From Rhizobium rhododendri (lineage in GTDB: Bacteria > Pseudomonadota > Alphaproteobacteria > Rhizobiales > Rhizobiaceae): a DNA stretch of 64,000 bases. The translations under genes were made by a program, and so were the position numbers. Where the stretch lies: the NCBI RefSeq assembly GCF_007000325.2, contig NZ_CP117270.1, forward strand, positions 186,001-250,000, in the 5' to 3' direction. Shown here in pieces: positions 25,869-34,233 of the stretch. Within the stretch, counting starts at the first letter, position 1, and every line of letters starts with the position of its first letter. The notes below the pieces were generated by a model. That model saw nothing but the letters and a program-made list of their open reading frames with translations. It had not been told where the DNA came from and ran no database searches.

Positions 25869-26939
25869 ATGAAAAAAATATCCGTGAAAACCCGCGCCGT
25901 GACGGTTGCGGATGTGGCCCGGGCGGCCAATGTCTCGAAGGCGACGGCGGCCCGCGTGCTCGGCGGCTATGGCGTCGTCAGCGACAAGGTCCATGCGGAC
26001 GTCATGACTGCGGCCAAGGCGCTCGATTACCGGCCGAACGAACTGGCCCGGAGCATGACGACCGGAAAGTCCGGCCTGCTGGGCGTGGTCGTCGGCGATA
26101 TCGAAAATCCTTTCTTCAGCCTTGCGGTGCGCGGCATCAGCGATGTTGCACGGGCGTCCGGTTTCAACGTCATCCTCGCCAATTCCGGTGAAGAACTCGA
26201 GGCCGAGAAGGCCGCAGTCCGGGTGCTGATCGGCAAGCGGGTCGATGGACTGATCGTCTCGCCATCGGATAGCCGGGAGATCGCCCATCTCAGGGACATC
26301 GACCGCTCCGGCCGTCCCCTGGCATTGCTCGACCGCCCCCTGCAGGATTTCAACGTCGACACCGTGACCGTCGATGACAGGGATGCCGCCAGCCGGGTGG
26401 CGCGGCTGCTGGTGGCCGCAGGCCACCGCAGGATCGCCTATTTCACGGCGGCCGAGGCGGAGGCAGGCCCGGACTGGAACTTCAACCACATACCGACGTC
26501 AACCGTGCGCGAGCGCATTGCCGGCCTGCTCGCAGTCTGTGCGGAAGCCAATATCCCGGATCCGGAACGCTATCTCATGTTCGGCGCCAAGAAAGCCCGC
26601 ACGGCATCGATCGTGGCAAATATCATGGCGAAGCCGGATCGCCCCACCGCGATCATCGCCTCCGACAGCATCATCGGCCTGGAGATCTACAAGGCCATTC
26701 GCGATCTCGGCCTCAGCGTGCCGCAGGACGTGTCGCTGGTCACCTTCCACGATGCCGATTGGACGAGTGTCACGACGCCGCCGATCACGGCGGTGGATCA
26801 ACCCGTCTATGAAATGGGCAAGGCGGTTGCAGAGTTGCTGATCCGCCGGCTGAAGGGAGAGACGCATGCGCCGCAACGGATCGTCCTGCCGACGTCGATC
26901 ATCGAACGCGGCTCGGTCGGTCCGGCGAAGGCGGGTTGA
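25869..26939 (+). CDS. LacI-family transcriptional repressor
   Basis: Residues 10-55 form the LacI helix-turn-helix and hinge (VTVADVARAANVSKATAARVLGG, in which VSKATAARVL is the recognition helix). The effector domain follows, with GVVVGDIENPFF, DGLIVSPSD and RPTAIIASDSIIGLEIY, as in sugar-binding-protein-like LacI domains. The start is ATG 25869; the frame runs further upstream but through the operator palindromes. The protein has 356 residues. It is divergent from the amino-acid ABC operon and most likely controls it and itself. A LacI regulator on an amino-acid transporter is less common than on a sugar transporter. Confidence 0.93.
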   Translation: MKKISVKTRAVTVADVARAANVSKATAARVLGGYGVVSDKVHADVMTAAKALDYRPNELARSMTTGKSGLLGVVVGDIENPFFSLAVRGISDVARASGFNVILANSGEELEAEKAAVRVLIGKRVDGLIVSPSDSREIAHLRDIDRSGRPLALLDRPLQDFNVDTVTVDDRDAASRVARLLVAAGHRRIAYFTAAEAEAGPDWNFNHIPTSTVRERIAGLLAVCAEANIPDPERYLMFGAKKARTASIVANIMAKPDRPTAIIASDSIIGLEIYKAIRDLGLSVPQDVSLVTFHDADWTSVTTPPITAVDQPVYEMGKAVAELLIRRLKGETHAPQRIVLPTSIIERGSVGPAKAG

Positions 26940-26951
26940 GGTCTGCGAAGA

Positions 26952-26979
26952 GCGGTCACGGTGTCCACACCCTGGCCGC
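26952..26979. terminator. Imperfect hairpin between convergent lacI-type and corA genes
   Basis: GCGG and CCGC close an outer stem and GGTGT pairs with ACACC inside, with a mismatched internal loop. It lies between the stops at 26939 and 26981. No T tract is visible. Confidence 0.3.
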
Positions 26980-26980
26980 G

Positions 26981-27958
26981 TCAGAACCAGCCCTTCCGGC
27001 GGAACCAGACGAGTGGCAGGATGGCGCTGAGGGCGATCAGTGCCAGCGATATCGGATAGCCCCATGTCCACGAGAGCTCCGGCATCGACTTGAAATTCAT
27101 GCCCCAGATACCCGCGAGCAGGGTTGGAGGCACGCCGACGACTGAGGCTATGGTCAGCACCTTGAAGATTTCATTCTGCTCGATGTTGATATAGCCGAGC
27201 ACGGCGTCGAGCAGAAACTGGATCTTGTCGGAGAGGTGCGTCTCGTAGTCGCTGAGCGACACGACGTCCTTGCAGACCGCGGCCAGCCTGTCGCGGAATT
27301 CCGGCGCCAGCCATTCGTGGGCAACGTCGCCGCTAAATGATGCAATACGCCCGACGCCGAGAAGCACGTCCCGCGCCTTCGACAGGCGGTCGCCAAGGCC
27401 GCCGATCCTTGACAGCGTCCGGTGCAGCGTTGCGGTCGCCTTGCTAGGGTCTTTGAGACCCGAAATCTGGCCACGAAAAATCGATCTTGAGACTTCGTCG
27501 ATGGCGGCCCCGAGATGCTCGAGTGCGTCGGCGCCACGGTCTACTATGGCTTCCAGCAGCGAGGTGAATACCCCCACGCTGCTGGCGATAGTGCCATCCT
27601 TGTTCATCCGCTCCACAACTGCGTCGAACGTCGGCAGCGATGCGTAGCGGATGGTGACGAGAATGTCTTTGCCGAGCACGAAGCCGGCCGGCGACAGTTC
27701 AGCATCGTCCAGCGTCGCGTGGCCGATGACCGGAGTGCTGAGATAGAGGTGGTCGCCCTGCCTCGAGAGCCTGCTTGATGCCTCGATCTCGCTCAGGGCA
27801 TCCCGCGACGGGACCTTGATATGGGCTCCGGCCTCGACGAATGCAATTTCCTCCGCCGTCGGATCCATGAGGTCCATCCAGATGACCTTGTCTGGGAGGT
27901 CAACGCCGGTGTTGGCCTGGCGCACGGAGGGGGTGGTATCGCGGTGGATGGTGAGCAA
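26981..27958 (-). CDS. corA: CorA-family magnesium/divalent cation transporter
   Basis: The C-terminal end holds two membrane helices joined by GIWGMNF, the GMN pore signature of CorA channels, followed by WGYPISLALIALSAILPLVWF and a basic tail. The soluble N-terminal domain has WMDLMDPTAEE and helix-rich segments. No ATG is available near the start: an in-frame TAA lies at 27988-27986. A TTG at 27958 with GGGAG seven bases upstream is chosen (325 residues); a TTG at 27979 is possible but has no ribosome-binding site. It is a monocistronic gene convergent with the LacI-type gene. Confidence 0.9.
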   Translation of the reverse strand: MLTIHRDTTPSVRQANTGVDLPDKVIWMDLMDPTAEEIAFVEAGAHIKVPSRDALSEIEASSRLSRQGDHLYLSTPVIGHATLDDAELSPAGFVLGKDILVTIRYASLPTFDAVVERMNKDGTIASSVGVFTSLLEAIVDRGADALEHLGAAIDEVSRSIFRGQISGLKDPSKATATLHRTLSRIGGLGDRLSKARDVLLGVGRIASFSGDVAHEWLAPEFRDRLAAVCKDVVSLSDYETHLSDKIQFLLDAVLGYINIEQNEIFKVLTIASVVGVPPTLLAGIWGMNFKSMPELSWTWGYPISLALIALSAILPLVWFRRKGWF

Positions 27959-28129
27959 GGCTGCACTCCCGGGGGTCAAAAAGGCTTAGGCAAGTTGTTT
28001 CGGCGGAGCCTTAGGTGGCCAAACTGATATCACCATGATTACGCGGAACAATAGTTCTCGTTCCCGGCATCGGGCTTTACTTTTTCCAGCTGCATGCGGG
28101 CATGCGGCGGCGCTAGGTGTCATCGTCCT

Positions 28130-28167
28130 CAAAAAGGCAGCAGCACGGCCACAAATTGATGCTTTTC
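28130..28167 (+). promoter_or_regulatory. Bipartite LysR-type motif upstream of the creatininase gene
   Basis: CAAAAAGGCA (from 28130) and TTGATGCTTTTC (28156-28167) start 26 bases apart. The same two blocks with the same spacing occur at 30038-30075 upstream of the ABC operon. The two halves are partly inverted copies (AAAGGCA and TGCTTT), as in LysR-type sites. Confidence 0.55.
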
Positions 28168-28220
28168 GTGCCCGGTCGATTTCCGTAACCCATACCCCAC
28201 AGACAACGAGGGACGGGTCG

Positions 28221-29018
28221 ATGCCGACGCCATTTTACTGGAACGAGCTGAATACCTACGATTTTGCCGGGCTGTCGCCAGACACGACCATCGCTATCCT
28301 GCCGATCGCGTCCACCGAGCAGCACGGCCCGCACCTGCCCGTGGCGACGGATGTGGCGATAGCCAATGGCATGCTGGCCGAATTGCGCGCCCAGCGGCAG
28401 GACGATCTCGATATTCTGGTGCTTCCAACTCAGGAAATCGGCAAGGCCAACGAGCATGTCTACGGTCCCGGCACGTTGTCGCTGGGTGCCGAACTGCTGA
28501 TCCCGGTGTGGACGGCGATCGGTGCCAAGGTGGCGGAAGCTGGCCTGCGCAAGATGGTGATCGTCAATTCCCATGGGGGCAATGTCGACATCATGAGCAT
28601 CGTCGCCCGCGAACTGCGCGTCCGCTACCAGATGGCGGTCATGTCGACGCAATGGGGCCGGTTCGGCAATCCCGAGGGTCTGATCAGCGATCACGAGTCC
28701 CGTTACGGTATTCACGGCGGTGAAGTCGAGACATCGCTGATGCTACATTTCCGCCCCGACCTGGTGCGGATGGACAAGGCGCAGAATTTCGTCTCGAAAG
28801 CCGAATGGATGCGCGAACAATCCCAATATATCCAACCGCTGCCGCCGCACTCGTTGGCCTGGATCGCCCACGATCTCAACCCCAACGGTGTCGTCGGCGA
28901 CGCATCGCTCGGCACCGCCGAGAAGGGAGCGGCAATCTGCCGACATCAGGTCAAGGGTTTCGTCGAGATGCTATACGATCTCAAGGCCTACCCGCTTTCT
29001 AACCTCTACTCTCGGTAA
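28221..29018 (+). CDS. Creatininase-family amidohydrolase
   Basis: The 265-residue protein belongs to the creatinine amidohydrolase fold. Metal ligands are visible in ASTEQHGPHLPVATD (Glu, His, Asp), VNSHGGNVD (His) and GIHGGEVETS (Glu). Family members open cyclic amides or N-glycosidic rings, for example creatinine or formamidopyrimidine compounds. The ATG at 28221 follows GAGGGACGGG; the longer frame to 28035 would swallow the regulatory motif. It converges on the LysR gene and shares a promoter motif with the downstream ABC operon, so it probably acts in the same pathway. Confidence 0.88.
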   Translation: MPTPFYWNELNTYDFAGLSPDTTIAILPIASTEQHGPHLPVATDVAIANGMLAELRAQRQDDLDILVLPTQEIGKANEHVYGPGTLSLGAELLIPVWTAIGAKVAEAGLRKMVIVNSHGGNVDIMSIVARELRVRYQMAVMSTQWGRFGNPEGLISDHESRYGIHGGEVETSLMLHFRPDLVRMDKAQNFVSKAEWMREQSQYIQPLPPHSLAWIAHDLNPNGVVGDASLGTAEKGAAICRHQVKGFVEMLYDLKAYPLSNLYSR

Positions 29019-29021
29019 TTT

Positions 29022-29972
29022 TCAGGCGGCTGCCGGGCGGTCTGGGGCGATGTGGCCCTTGGCCTGCAACTCGGTGACGAGCCCGGCGAGTTCGGCGAGC
29101 AGATATTCGACGAACAGGCTGGTCGTGGCGTCGAGCGGCGCGCGGGCCCGGGCAAACAGCTTCATCGGCTGATGGCGGGTATGCGGCTCGGCGATGGGCC
29201 GGAACACCAGTTCGCCAGAGCGGCATTCGGTGATGACGTCGAGCGGATTGAGCATCGTCAGCCCCGCCCCGCATTTCACCAGCTTCTTCAGCATCTCGGA
29301 CGCGTTGGTTTCGAGGACCGGTTCGACATGCACGTCGAGACGCGCCAGCATGAGGTCGATGGCATCACGCAGGCTCGTTCCCGGCTGTGCCAGGATCAGG
29401 CGCTCCTGCACGACGTCGGCAAGGTTGATCGGCCCCGGCGCTAGCAGCCTGTGGCCGGGCGGAAAGACGACCCCGATCGGGATGTCGAAATTGGCCAGCG
29501 TCCGGATGCCCGGCGTTGCCGGAATGTTGAAGCCGAGGCCGATGTCGACCTCGCCGGTCAGCACCGGGTTGACCGTCGTCGTGCCTGCGTCGTTGCGCAG
29601 TTGCAGGTATACGCGCGGGTGCTTGAGTTGGAACCGGGCGATGATTTCAGGCAGCGGCCCGGAGGCGAGACCGACCGTGGTCACCAGCCGGATCTTGCCG
29701 GCCTGCTGCGTCTTCAGGCTGCGGATCCGCCCCTCCAGCCGCTCGTAGGTCTTCAAGACCTCGCGGATATGCTCGATGCAGAGTTCACCGGCGGCCGTCA
29801 GGCGCAGGCCGCGCGGCAGGCGCTCGAAAAGCGGCGCGCCCATTTCTTCCTCCAGCGCCAGGATCTGCCGGTTGATCGCCGACGAAGCCACGTTCAGCCG
29901 CGCCGCCGCCTTGCGGATCGAGCCGCAGCGGGCGATTTCGTTCATGTAGAGAAGCTTCCTGGAATGCAGCAC
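29022..29972 (-). CDS. LysR-family transcriptional regulator
   Basis: The 316-residue protein starts with the LysR helix-turn-helix (YMNEIARCGSIRKAAARLN then SSAINRQILALEEEMGAPLFER). The effector domain includes IRLVTTVGLASGPLPEIIARF and GEVDIGLGFNIP. It is divergent from the ABC operon starting at 30159 and convergent with the creatininase gene, only three bases from its stop. It is the obvious regulator of both. The effector is probably the imported compound or an early intermediate. Confidence 0.93.
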   Translation of the reverse strand: MLHSRKLLYMNEIARCGSIRKAAARLNVASSAINRQILALEEEMGAPLFERLPRGLRLTAAGELCIEHIREVLKTYERLEGRIRSLKTQQAGKIRLVTTVGLASGPLPEIIARFQLKHPRVYLQLRNDAGTTTVNPVLTGEVDIGLGFNIPATPGIRTLANFDIPIGVVFPPGHRLLAPGPINLADVVQERLILAQPGTSLRDAIDLMLARLDVHVEPVLETNASEMLKKLVKCGAGLTMLNPLDVITECRSGELVFRPIAEPHTRHQPMKLFARARAPLDATTSLFVEYLLAELAGLVTELQAKGHIAPDRPAAA

Positions 29973-30037
29973 GGGCGCCTCTTTGCGTTAATTTTAAGCA
30001 GCGCGCACAATTTCGGTACAGGCGCGTCTTGAGATGC

Positions 30038-30075
30038 CAAAAAGGCATCGTTGCGCACGAATTTTGATGCTTTTC
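30038..30075 (+). promoter_or_regulatory. Bipartite LysR-type motif upstream of the ABC/catabolic operon
   Basis: CAAAAAGGCATC (from 30038) and TTGATGCTTTTC (30064-30075) have the same 26-base start-to-start spacing as at 28130. The first half also forms a local palindrome, GATGCC-AAAAA-GGCATC (30033-30049). The site lies 84 bases before the binding-protein ATG. Confidence 0.58.
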
Positions 30076-30158
30076 AAAGCGCAAGGCAACCGCTCAAATG
30101 CAGAAAATCCGGCGTCTTCCAAGGCGACTGGTGGCCACAAAAATGGGGAACGCCTGCC

Positions 30159-31181
30159 ATGTCGAAGCTCATGAACACCATTGCCTTTTCCGCAGCCCTT
30201 GGCTTCGGCCTCGTCGGCGCACTGACCGCGCCCGCCTACGCGCTGGATCAGGTGACCTACGGTACCAACTGGCTGGCCCAGGCCGAGCATGGCGGTTTTT
30301 ACCAGGCCGTCGCCGACGGCACCTACGCCAAGCACGGCCTTGACGTCAAAATCGTCCAGGGCGGCCCGAACGCTGCCAACAGCGCTTTGCTCATTGCCGG
30401 AAAGATCGACTTCTACATGGGTGGCCCGCAGCAGGAGCTTTCGGCGGTCGAACAGGGAATTCCGATCCTCGACGTTGCCGCCATCTTCCAGAAGGATCCG
30501 CAGGTGCTGCTCGCCCATGCCGATGCCGATGCCGGTGTCGAGAAGTTCGAGGATCTGGCCAAGCTACACACTATTTTCATGAGCAAGGACGGCTACCTCA
30601 CCTATTTCGAGTGGATGAAGTCGAACTTCAAAGGTTTTGCCGACGAGCAGTACAAGCCATATACCTTCAATGCCGGTCCGTTCCTTGCCGACAAGCAATC
30701 GGCCCAGCAGGGATACCTGACGTCTGAGCCCTACGAAATCGAGAAGCAGACCGGCGTCGCACCGAAAGTCTTCCTGCTCGCCGACAACGGATATTCGCCC
30801 TATTCGACGATGATCACCACCTCGCAGAAGATGGTCGACAGCAAGCCGGATGTCGTCCAGCGCTTCGTCGACGCCTCGATCGAGGGCTGGTACAACTATC
30901 TGTACGGCGACAACAGCAAGGCGAACGCCCTGATCAAGGCCGACAATCCTGACATGACGGACGGACAGATCGCCTATTCGATCGCCAAGATGAAGGAATA
31001 CGGGATCGCCGAATCCGGCGAGGCCCTCGACAAGGGCATCGGCTGCATGACGGATGCCCATTACAAGAAGTTCTTTGAGGAGATGGTCGGCATCAAGGTC
31101 GTCAAGGCCGATACCGACTACACCAAGGCCTTTACGACGAAATTCGTCTGCAAGGGCGTCGGCATGGCGCTCAAGAAATAA
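30159..31181 (+). CDS. NitT/TauT-type ABC transporter substrate-binding protein
   Basis: The 340-residue protein has a Sec signal ending PAYA and an NMT1/THI5-like mature domain: VTYGTNWLAQAEHGGFYQAV, VQGGPNAANSALLIAGKIDF and TSEPYEIEKQTG. NMT1/THI5-like binding proteins carry sulfonates, nitrate, pyrimidines such as hydroxymethylpyrimidine, and aromatic compounds. The neighbours here favour an N-heterocycle. The ATG at 30159 is chosen because the signal peptide begins there. It is the first gene of a six-gene plus-strand operon ending at 36221. Confidence 0.92.
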   Translation: MSKLMNTIAFSAALGFGLVGALTAPAYALDQVTYGTNWLAQAEHGGFYQAVADGTYAKHGLDVKIVQGGPNAANSALLIAGKIDFYMGGPQQELSAVEQGIPILDVAAIFQKDPQVLLAHADADAGVEKFEDLAKLHTIFMSKDGYLTYFEWMKSNFKGFADEQYKPYTFNAGPFLADKQSAQQGYLTSEPYEIEKQTGVAPKVFLLADNGYSPYSTMITTSQKMVDSKPDVVQRFVDASIEGWYNYLYGDNSKANALIKADNPDMTDGQIAYSIAKMKEYGIAESGEALDKGIGCMTDAHYKKFFEEMVGIKVVKADTDYTKAFTTKFVCKGVGMALKK

Positions 31182-31249
31182 ACGCCGCGCGCGCGAGGTT
31201 CGCGACCGCGAGGCTGCGAACCGCAACTGCCTTCAGGAAGAGCCAGTCC

Positions 31250-32074
31250 ATGTCCCTAGCCGAAACCCAGGCGTCCCGATCGACGGAAGCGCGCAAGCGT
31301 CCGCTGGTCGTGATGCAGTCGGTGTCCAAGGTGTTTTCCAGCGGCACCGTCGCGTTGTCCGACATGTCGCTGACGGTGGAAAGCGGCGAGTTTGTCAGCC
31401 TGCTTGGCCCGTCCGGTTGCGGCAAGTCGACAGCGCTGCGGATCATTGCAGGCCTTGGCGGCACCACGAGCGGCAGCATCGACTGGCCGAGCTCACGCAT
31501 CAATGCCCGGGGCCTGCCGGAAGGCGATATCGGCTTCGTGTTTCAGGAGCCGACGCTGATGCCCTGGAAGACGGCGTTCGGCAATGTCTACCTGCCCCTC
31601 CGGCTGCGCGGCGTGTCGAAAGCTGCGGCCCGCGGCCCGATCATGGAAGCGCTCGAGACAGTCGGCCTTGCCGACTTCGTCGATGCCTATCCGCGCGAAT
31701 TGTCCGGCGGCATGAAGATGCGTGTCTCGATTGCCCGGGCGCTGGTGACCAAGCCGAAGCTCCTGCTGATGGACGAGCCCTTTGCAGCCCTCGACGAGAT
31801 CAGCCGCCAGAAGCTCAACGACGATGTGCTGCGGCTCTGGAAGACGACGGGCATCACGGTGATCTTCGTCACCCATTCGGTGTTCGAATCCGCCTACCTT
31901 TCCAATCGCATCGTCGTCATGAAGTCGCGGCCCGGACGCGTCCATGCCGATATTCCGCTGGTCACCAGTCTCGAGCGCGACGCCCATTATCGCACGTCGG
32001 AAGAGTATCGGCGGGCCTGTGAGACCGTCTCCCGGTCGCTGATCGCAGCCATCAACACGGCAGAGGAGGCGTGA
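31250..32074 (+). CDS. NitT/TauT-type ABC transporter ATPase
   Basis: A 274-residue nucleotide-binding subunit with GPSGCGKST (Walker A), FQEPTLMPW (Q loop), LSGGMKMRVSIARAL (signature), LLLMDEPFAALDE (Walker B) and FVTHSVFES (switch His). The SsuB/TauB subgroup fits the binding protein and permease on either side. It ends at 32074 with the permease start overlapping as TGATG. Confidence 0.94.
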   Translation: MSLAETQASRSTEARKRPLVVMQSVSKVFSSGTVALSDMSLTVESGEFVSLLGPSGCGKSTALRIIAGLGGTTSGSIDWPSSRINARGLPEGDIGFVFQEPTLMPWKTAFGNVYLPLRLRGVSKAAARGPIMEALETVGLADFVDAYPRELSGGMKMRVSIARALVTKPKLLLMDEPFAALDEISRQKLNDDVLRLWKTTGITVIFVTHSVFESAYLSNRIVVMKSRPGRVHADIPLVTSLERDAHYRTSEEYRRACETVSRSLIAAINTAEEA

Positions 32075-32919
32075 TGAGCAACGAGCCCAAAACACACCCG
32101 TTGCCGGAAGGCCAGCAGACCACCAATACCGGCCGACGCGATCTCGCCTTGCGCATTGCAGTGCCGATTGCCGTCATCGCCGTACTGGTGCTGATCTGGC
32201 ATACCTATGTCCGGCTGTCCGGCATTCCGCCCTATATCCTTCCGGGTCCTGTCGCTGTTGCCAATGCCTTCGTTTCCGACTGGGGTACGCTTGCGCCCGC
32301 CCTCTGGGTGACGACGAAGATCACACTGATCTCGCTGCTGCTGGCGCTGATCGGCGGCGGTGGTTTCGCGATCTTCCTCGTCCAGTCGCGCTGGATCGAG
32401 CTCGCCTTCTATCCACTCGCAGTCATCCTGCAGGTGACGCCTGTCGTGGCGATCTCGCCGCTGATCCTGATCTACGCGCCCTCGACGCAGGCAGCATTGT
32501 TGATCTGCGCCTTCCTCGTCGCCTTCTTCCCGATCCTGTCCAACATGGTGCAGGGGCTGAAAAGCGTCGACCACAACCTGATCAATCTCTACGAACTCTA
32601 TGGCGCCTCACGCTGGCAGACGCTGCTGTATCTGAAGCTTCCAGCAGCCCAGCCCTATTTCATGACCGGCCTGCGCATCGGTGGCGGGCTGGCGCTGATC
32701 GCGGCGGTGGTCGCCGAATTTGCCGCCGGCTCGGCCGGGGCCGGCTCGGGCCTCGCGTTCCGGCTGCTCGAGGCGCAATACCGCATGAATATCCCCCGCC
32801 TGTTCGCCGCCCTGCTGATGCTGTCGATGCTCGGCGTGGCGATCTTTGCGATTACCTCTTTCATTTCCTGGGTGAGCCTGCACCGATGGCATGAGAGCAG
32901 CCTGAAGCGAGAAAACTGA
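32074..32919 (+). CDS. NitT/TauT-type ABC transporter permease
   Basis: The 281-residue protein has about six membrane helices and the SsuC/TauC inner-membrane signature. The EAA loop appears as LINLYELYGASRWQTLLYLKLPAAQPYF, whose core is ELYGASRWQTLLYLKLP. AGSAGAGSGLAF is typical as well. The ATG at 32074 follows AGAGGAGG and overlaps the ATPase stop; a GTG three bases earlier is also in frame. The amidohydrolase gene starts on its stop codon. Confidence 0.93.
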   Translation: MSNEPKTHPLPEGQQTTNTGRRDLALRIAVPIAVIAVLVLIWHTYVRLSGIPPYILPGPVAVANAFVSDWGTLAPALWVTTKITLISLLLALIGGGGFAIFLVQSRWIELAFYPLAVILQVTPVVAISPLILIYAPSTQAALLICAFLVAFFPILSNMVQGLKSVDHNLINLYELYGASRWQTLLYLKLPAAQPYFMTGLRIGGGLALIAAVVAEFAAGSAGAGSGLAFRLLEAQYRMNIPRLFAALLMLSMLGVAIFAITSFISWVSLHRWHESSLKREN

Positions 32920-34232
32920 TGTCGACATCCTTTTTGTCTCCTCCCAATGCCGGACGCTTCGTGCTCAGTCATGCGACATTGCCGGCAGTTGCCGTCGAGG
33001 ATTTTGCCGCGGCGTCCGACGAGGGCCTCGTGAAGGCCGATATCGTCATCAACGACGGCCTGATCGAAGCGATCCTGCCGCCGGGGACGGCACCCATCGA
33101 GCTTGCCCGATCCGACCTGAAGGACGGCATGGTCTGGCCGTGCTTTGCCGATATCCACACCCATCTCGACAAGGGCCATATCTCCGCCCGCCACGCCAAT
33201 CCGGACGGCACCTTTGCCGGTGCGCTTGATGCAGTACGCACCGATCGGGAGGCCCACTGGTCCTCGGACGATGTCCGGAAGCGGATGGAGTTCTCCCTGC
33301 GCTCGGCCTATGCCCACGGCACCAGCCTGATCCGCACCCATCTGGATTCGCTGAGCCCGCAGCACCGGATCTCCTTCGATGTCTTCGACGAGGTACGCGA
33401 TGCCTGGAAGGACAAGATCGCGCTGCAGGCCGTCGCCCTCTTCCCGATGGATGCGATGGCCGATGCTGCCTATTTCGCCGACCTCGTTTCCGTTGTGCGG
33501 GAAAAGCGCGGCCTGCTCGGCGGCGTCCCGCAGATGAGCGCCGATCTCACCTGGCAACTCGACACACTGTTTCGGGCCGCAGCCGAAAACGAGCTCGATG
33601 TCGACCTGCATATCGACGAGACCGACGATCCCGCCGCCGAGACCCTGAAGGCCGTTGCCGAAGCCGTCCTGCGCAACCGTTTTACCGGCAAGGTGACGGC
33701 CGGCCATTGCTGCTCGCTGGCCCGCCAGGACGAGGAGACCGCACGCCGCACGGTCGGGCTGGTGGCAGAGGCCGGACTGTCGGTCATCTCGCTGCCGATG
33801 TGCAACATGTACCTGCAGGACCGCTACCCGGACCGCACGCCCCGCTGGCGCGGCGTAACGCTGTTCAAGGAATTGGCGGCGGCGGGCGTCGCTACAGCCG
33901 TTGCCTCCGACAACACCCGCGATCCCTTCTATGCATACGGCGATCTCGATCCTGTCGAGGTGTTCCGCGAGGCGGTGCGGATCCTCCATCTCGACCACCC
34001 CCTGGACACGGCCGCCCGCGTCGTCACGACATCGGCTGCCGCCATTGTCGGACGGCCGGATATGGCGCTTATCGCCGTCGGCGCGCCGGCCGATCTCGTC
34101 CTCTTCAGTGCCCGTCGCTGGAGCGAATTTCTGTCGAGGCCGCAATCCGATCGCGTCGTGCTCAGGCGTGGCAAGATGATCGATCGTAACCTGCCCGATT
34201 ACCGTGAACTCGATAGCGTCGTTGGAGCCTGA
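32919..34232 (+). CDS. Cytosine-deaminase-like amidohydrolase
   Basis: The 437-residue protein shows the metal-binding set of cytosine deaminase-type amidohydrolases: FADIHTHLDKGH (HxH), LHIDETDDP (His), TAGHCCSLA (His) and VASDNTRDPF (Asp). Family members deaminate or hydrolyse cytosine, isoguanine, triazines and other N-heterocycles. It overlaps the permease stop by one base (TGATG) and the FAD oxidase begins two bases after its stop. The tight coupling to a transporter suggests that it acts on the imported ring compound or its first product. Confidence 0.88.
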   Translation: MSTSFLSPPNAGRFVLSHATLPAVAVEDFAAASDEGLVKADIVINDGLIEAILPPGTAPIELARSDLKDGMVWPCFADIHTHLDKGHISARHANPDGTFAGALDAVRTDREAHWSSDDVRKRMEFSLRSAYAHGTSLIRTHLDSLSPQHRISFDVFDEVRDAWKDKIALQAVALFPMDAMADAAYFADLVSVVREKRGLLGGVPQMSADLTWQLDTLFRAAAENELDVDLHIDETDDPAAETLKAVAEAVLRNRFTGKVTAGHCCSLARQDEETARRTVGLVAEAGLSVISLPMCNMYLQDRYPDRTPRWRGVTLFKELAAAGVATAVASDNTRDPFYAYGDLDPVEVFREAVRILHLDHPLDTAARVVTTSAAAIVGRPDMALIAVGAPADLVLFSARRWSEFLSRPQSDRVVLRRGKMIDRNLPDYRELDSVVGA

Positions 34233-34233
34233 C

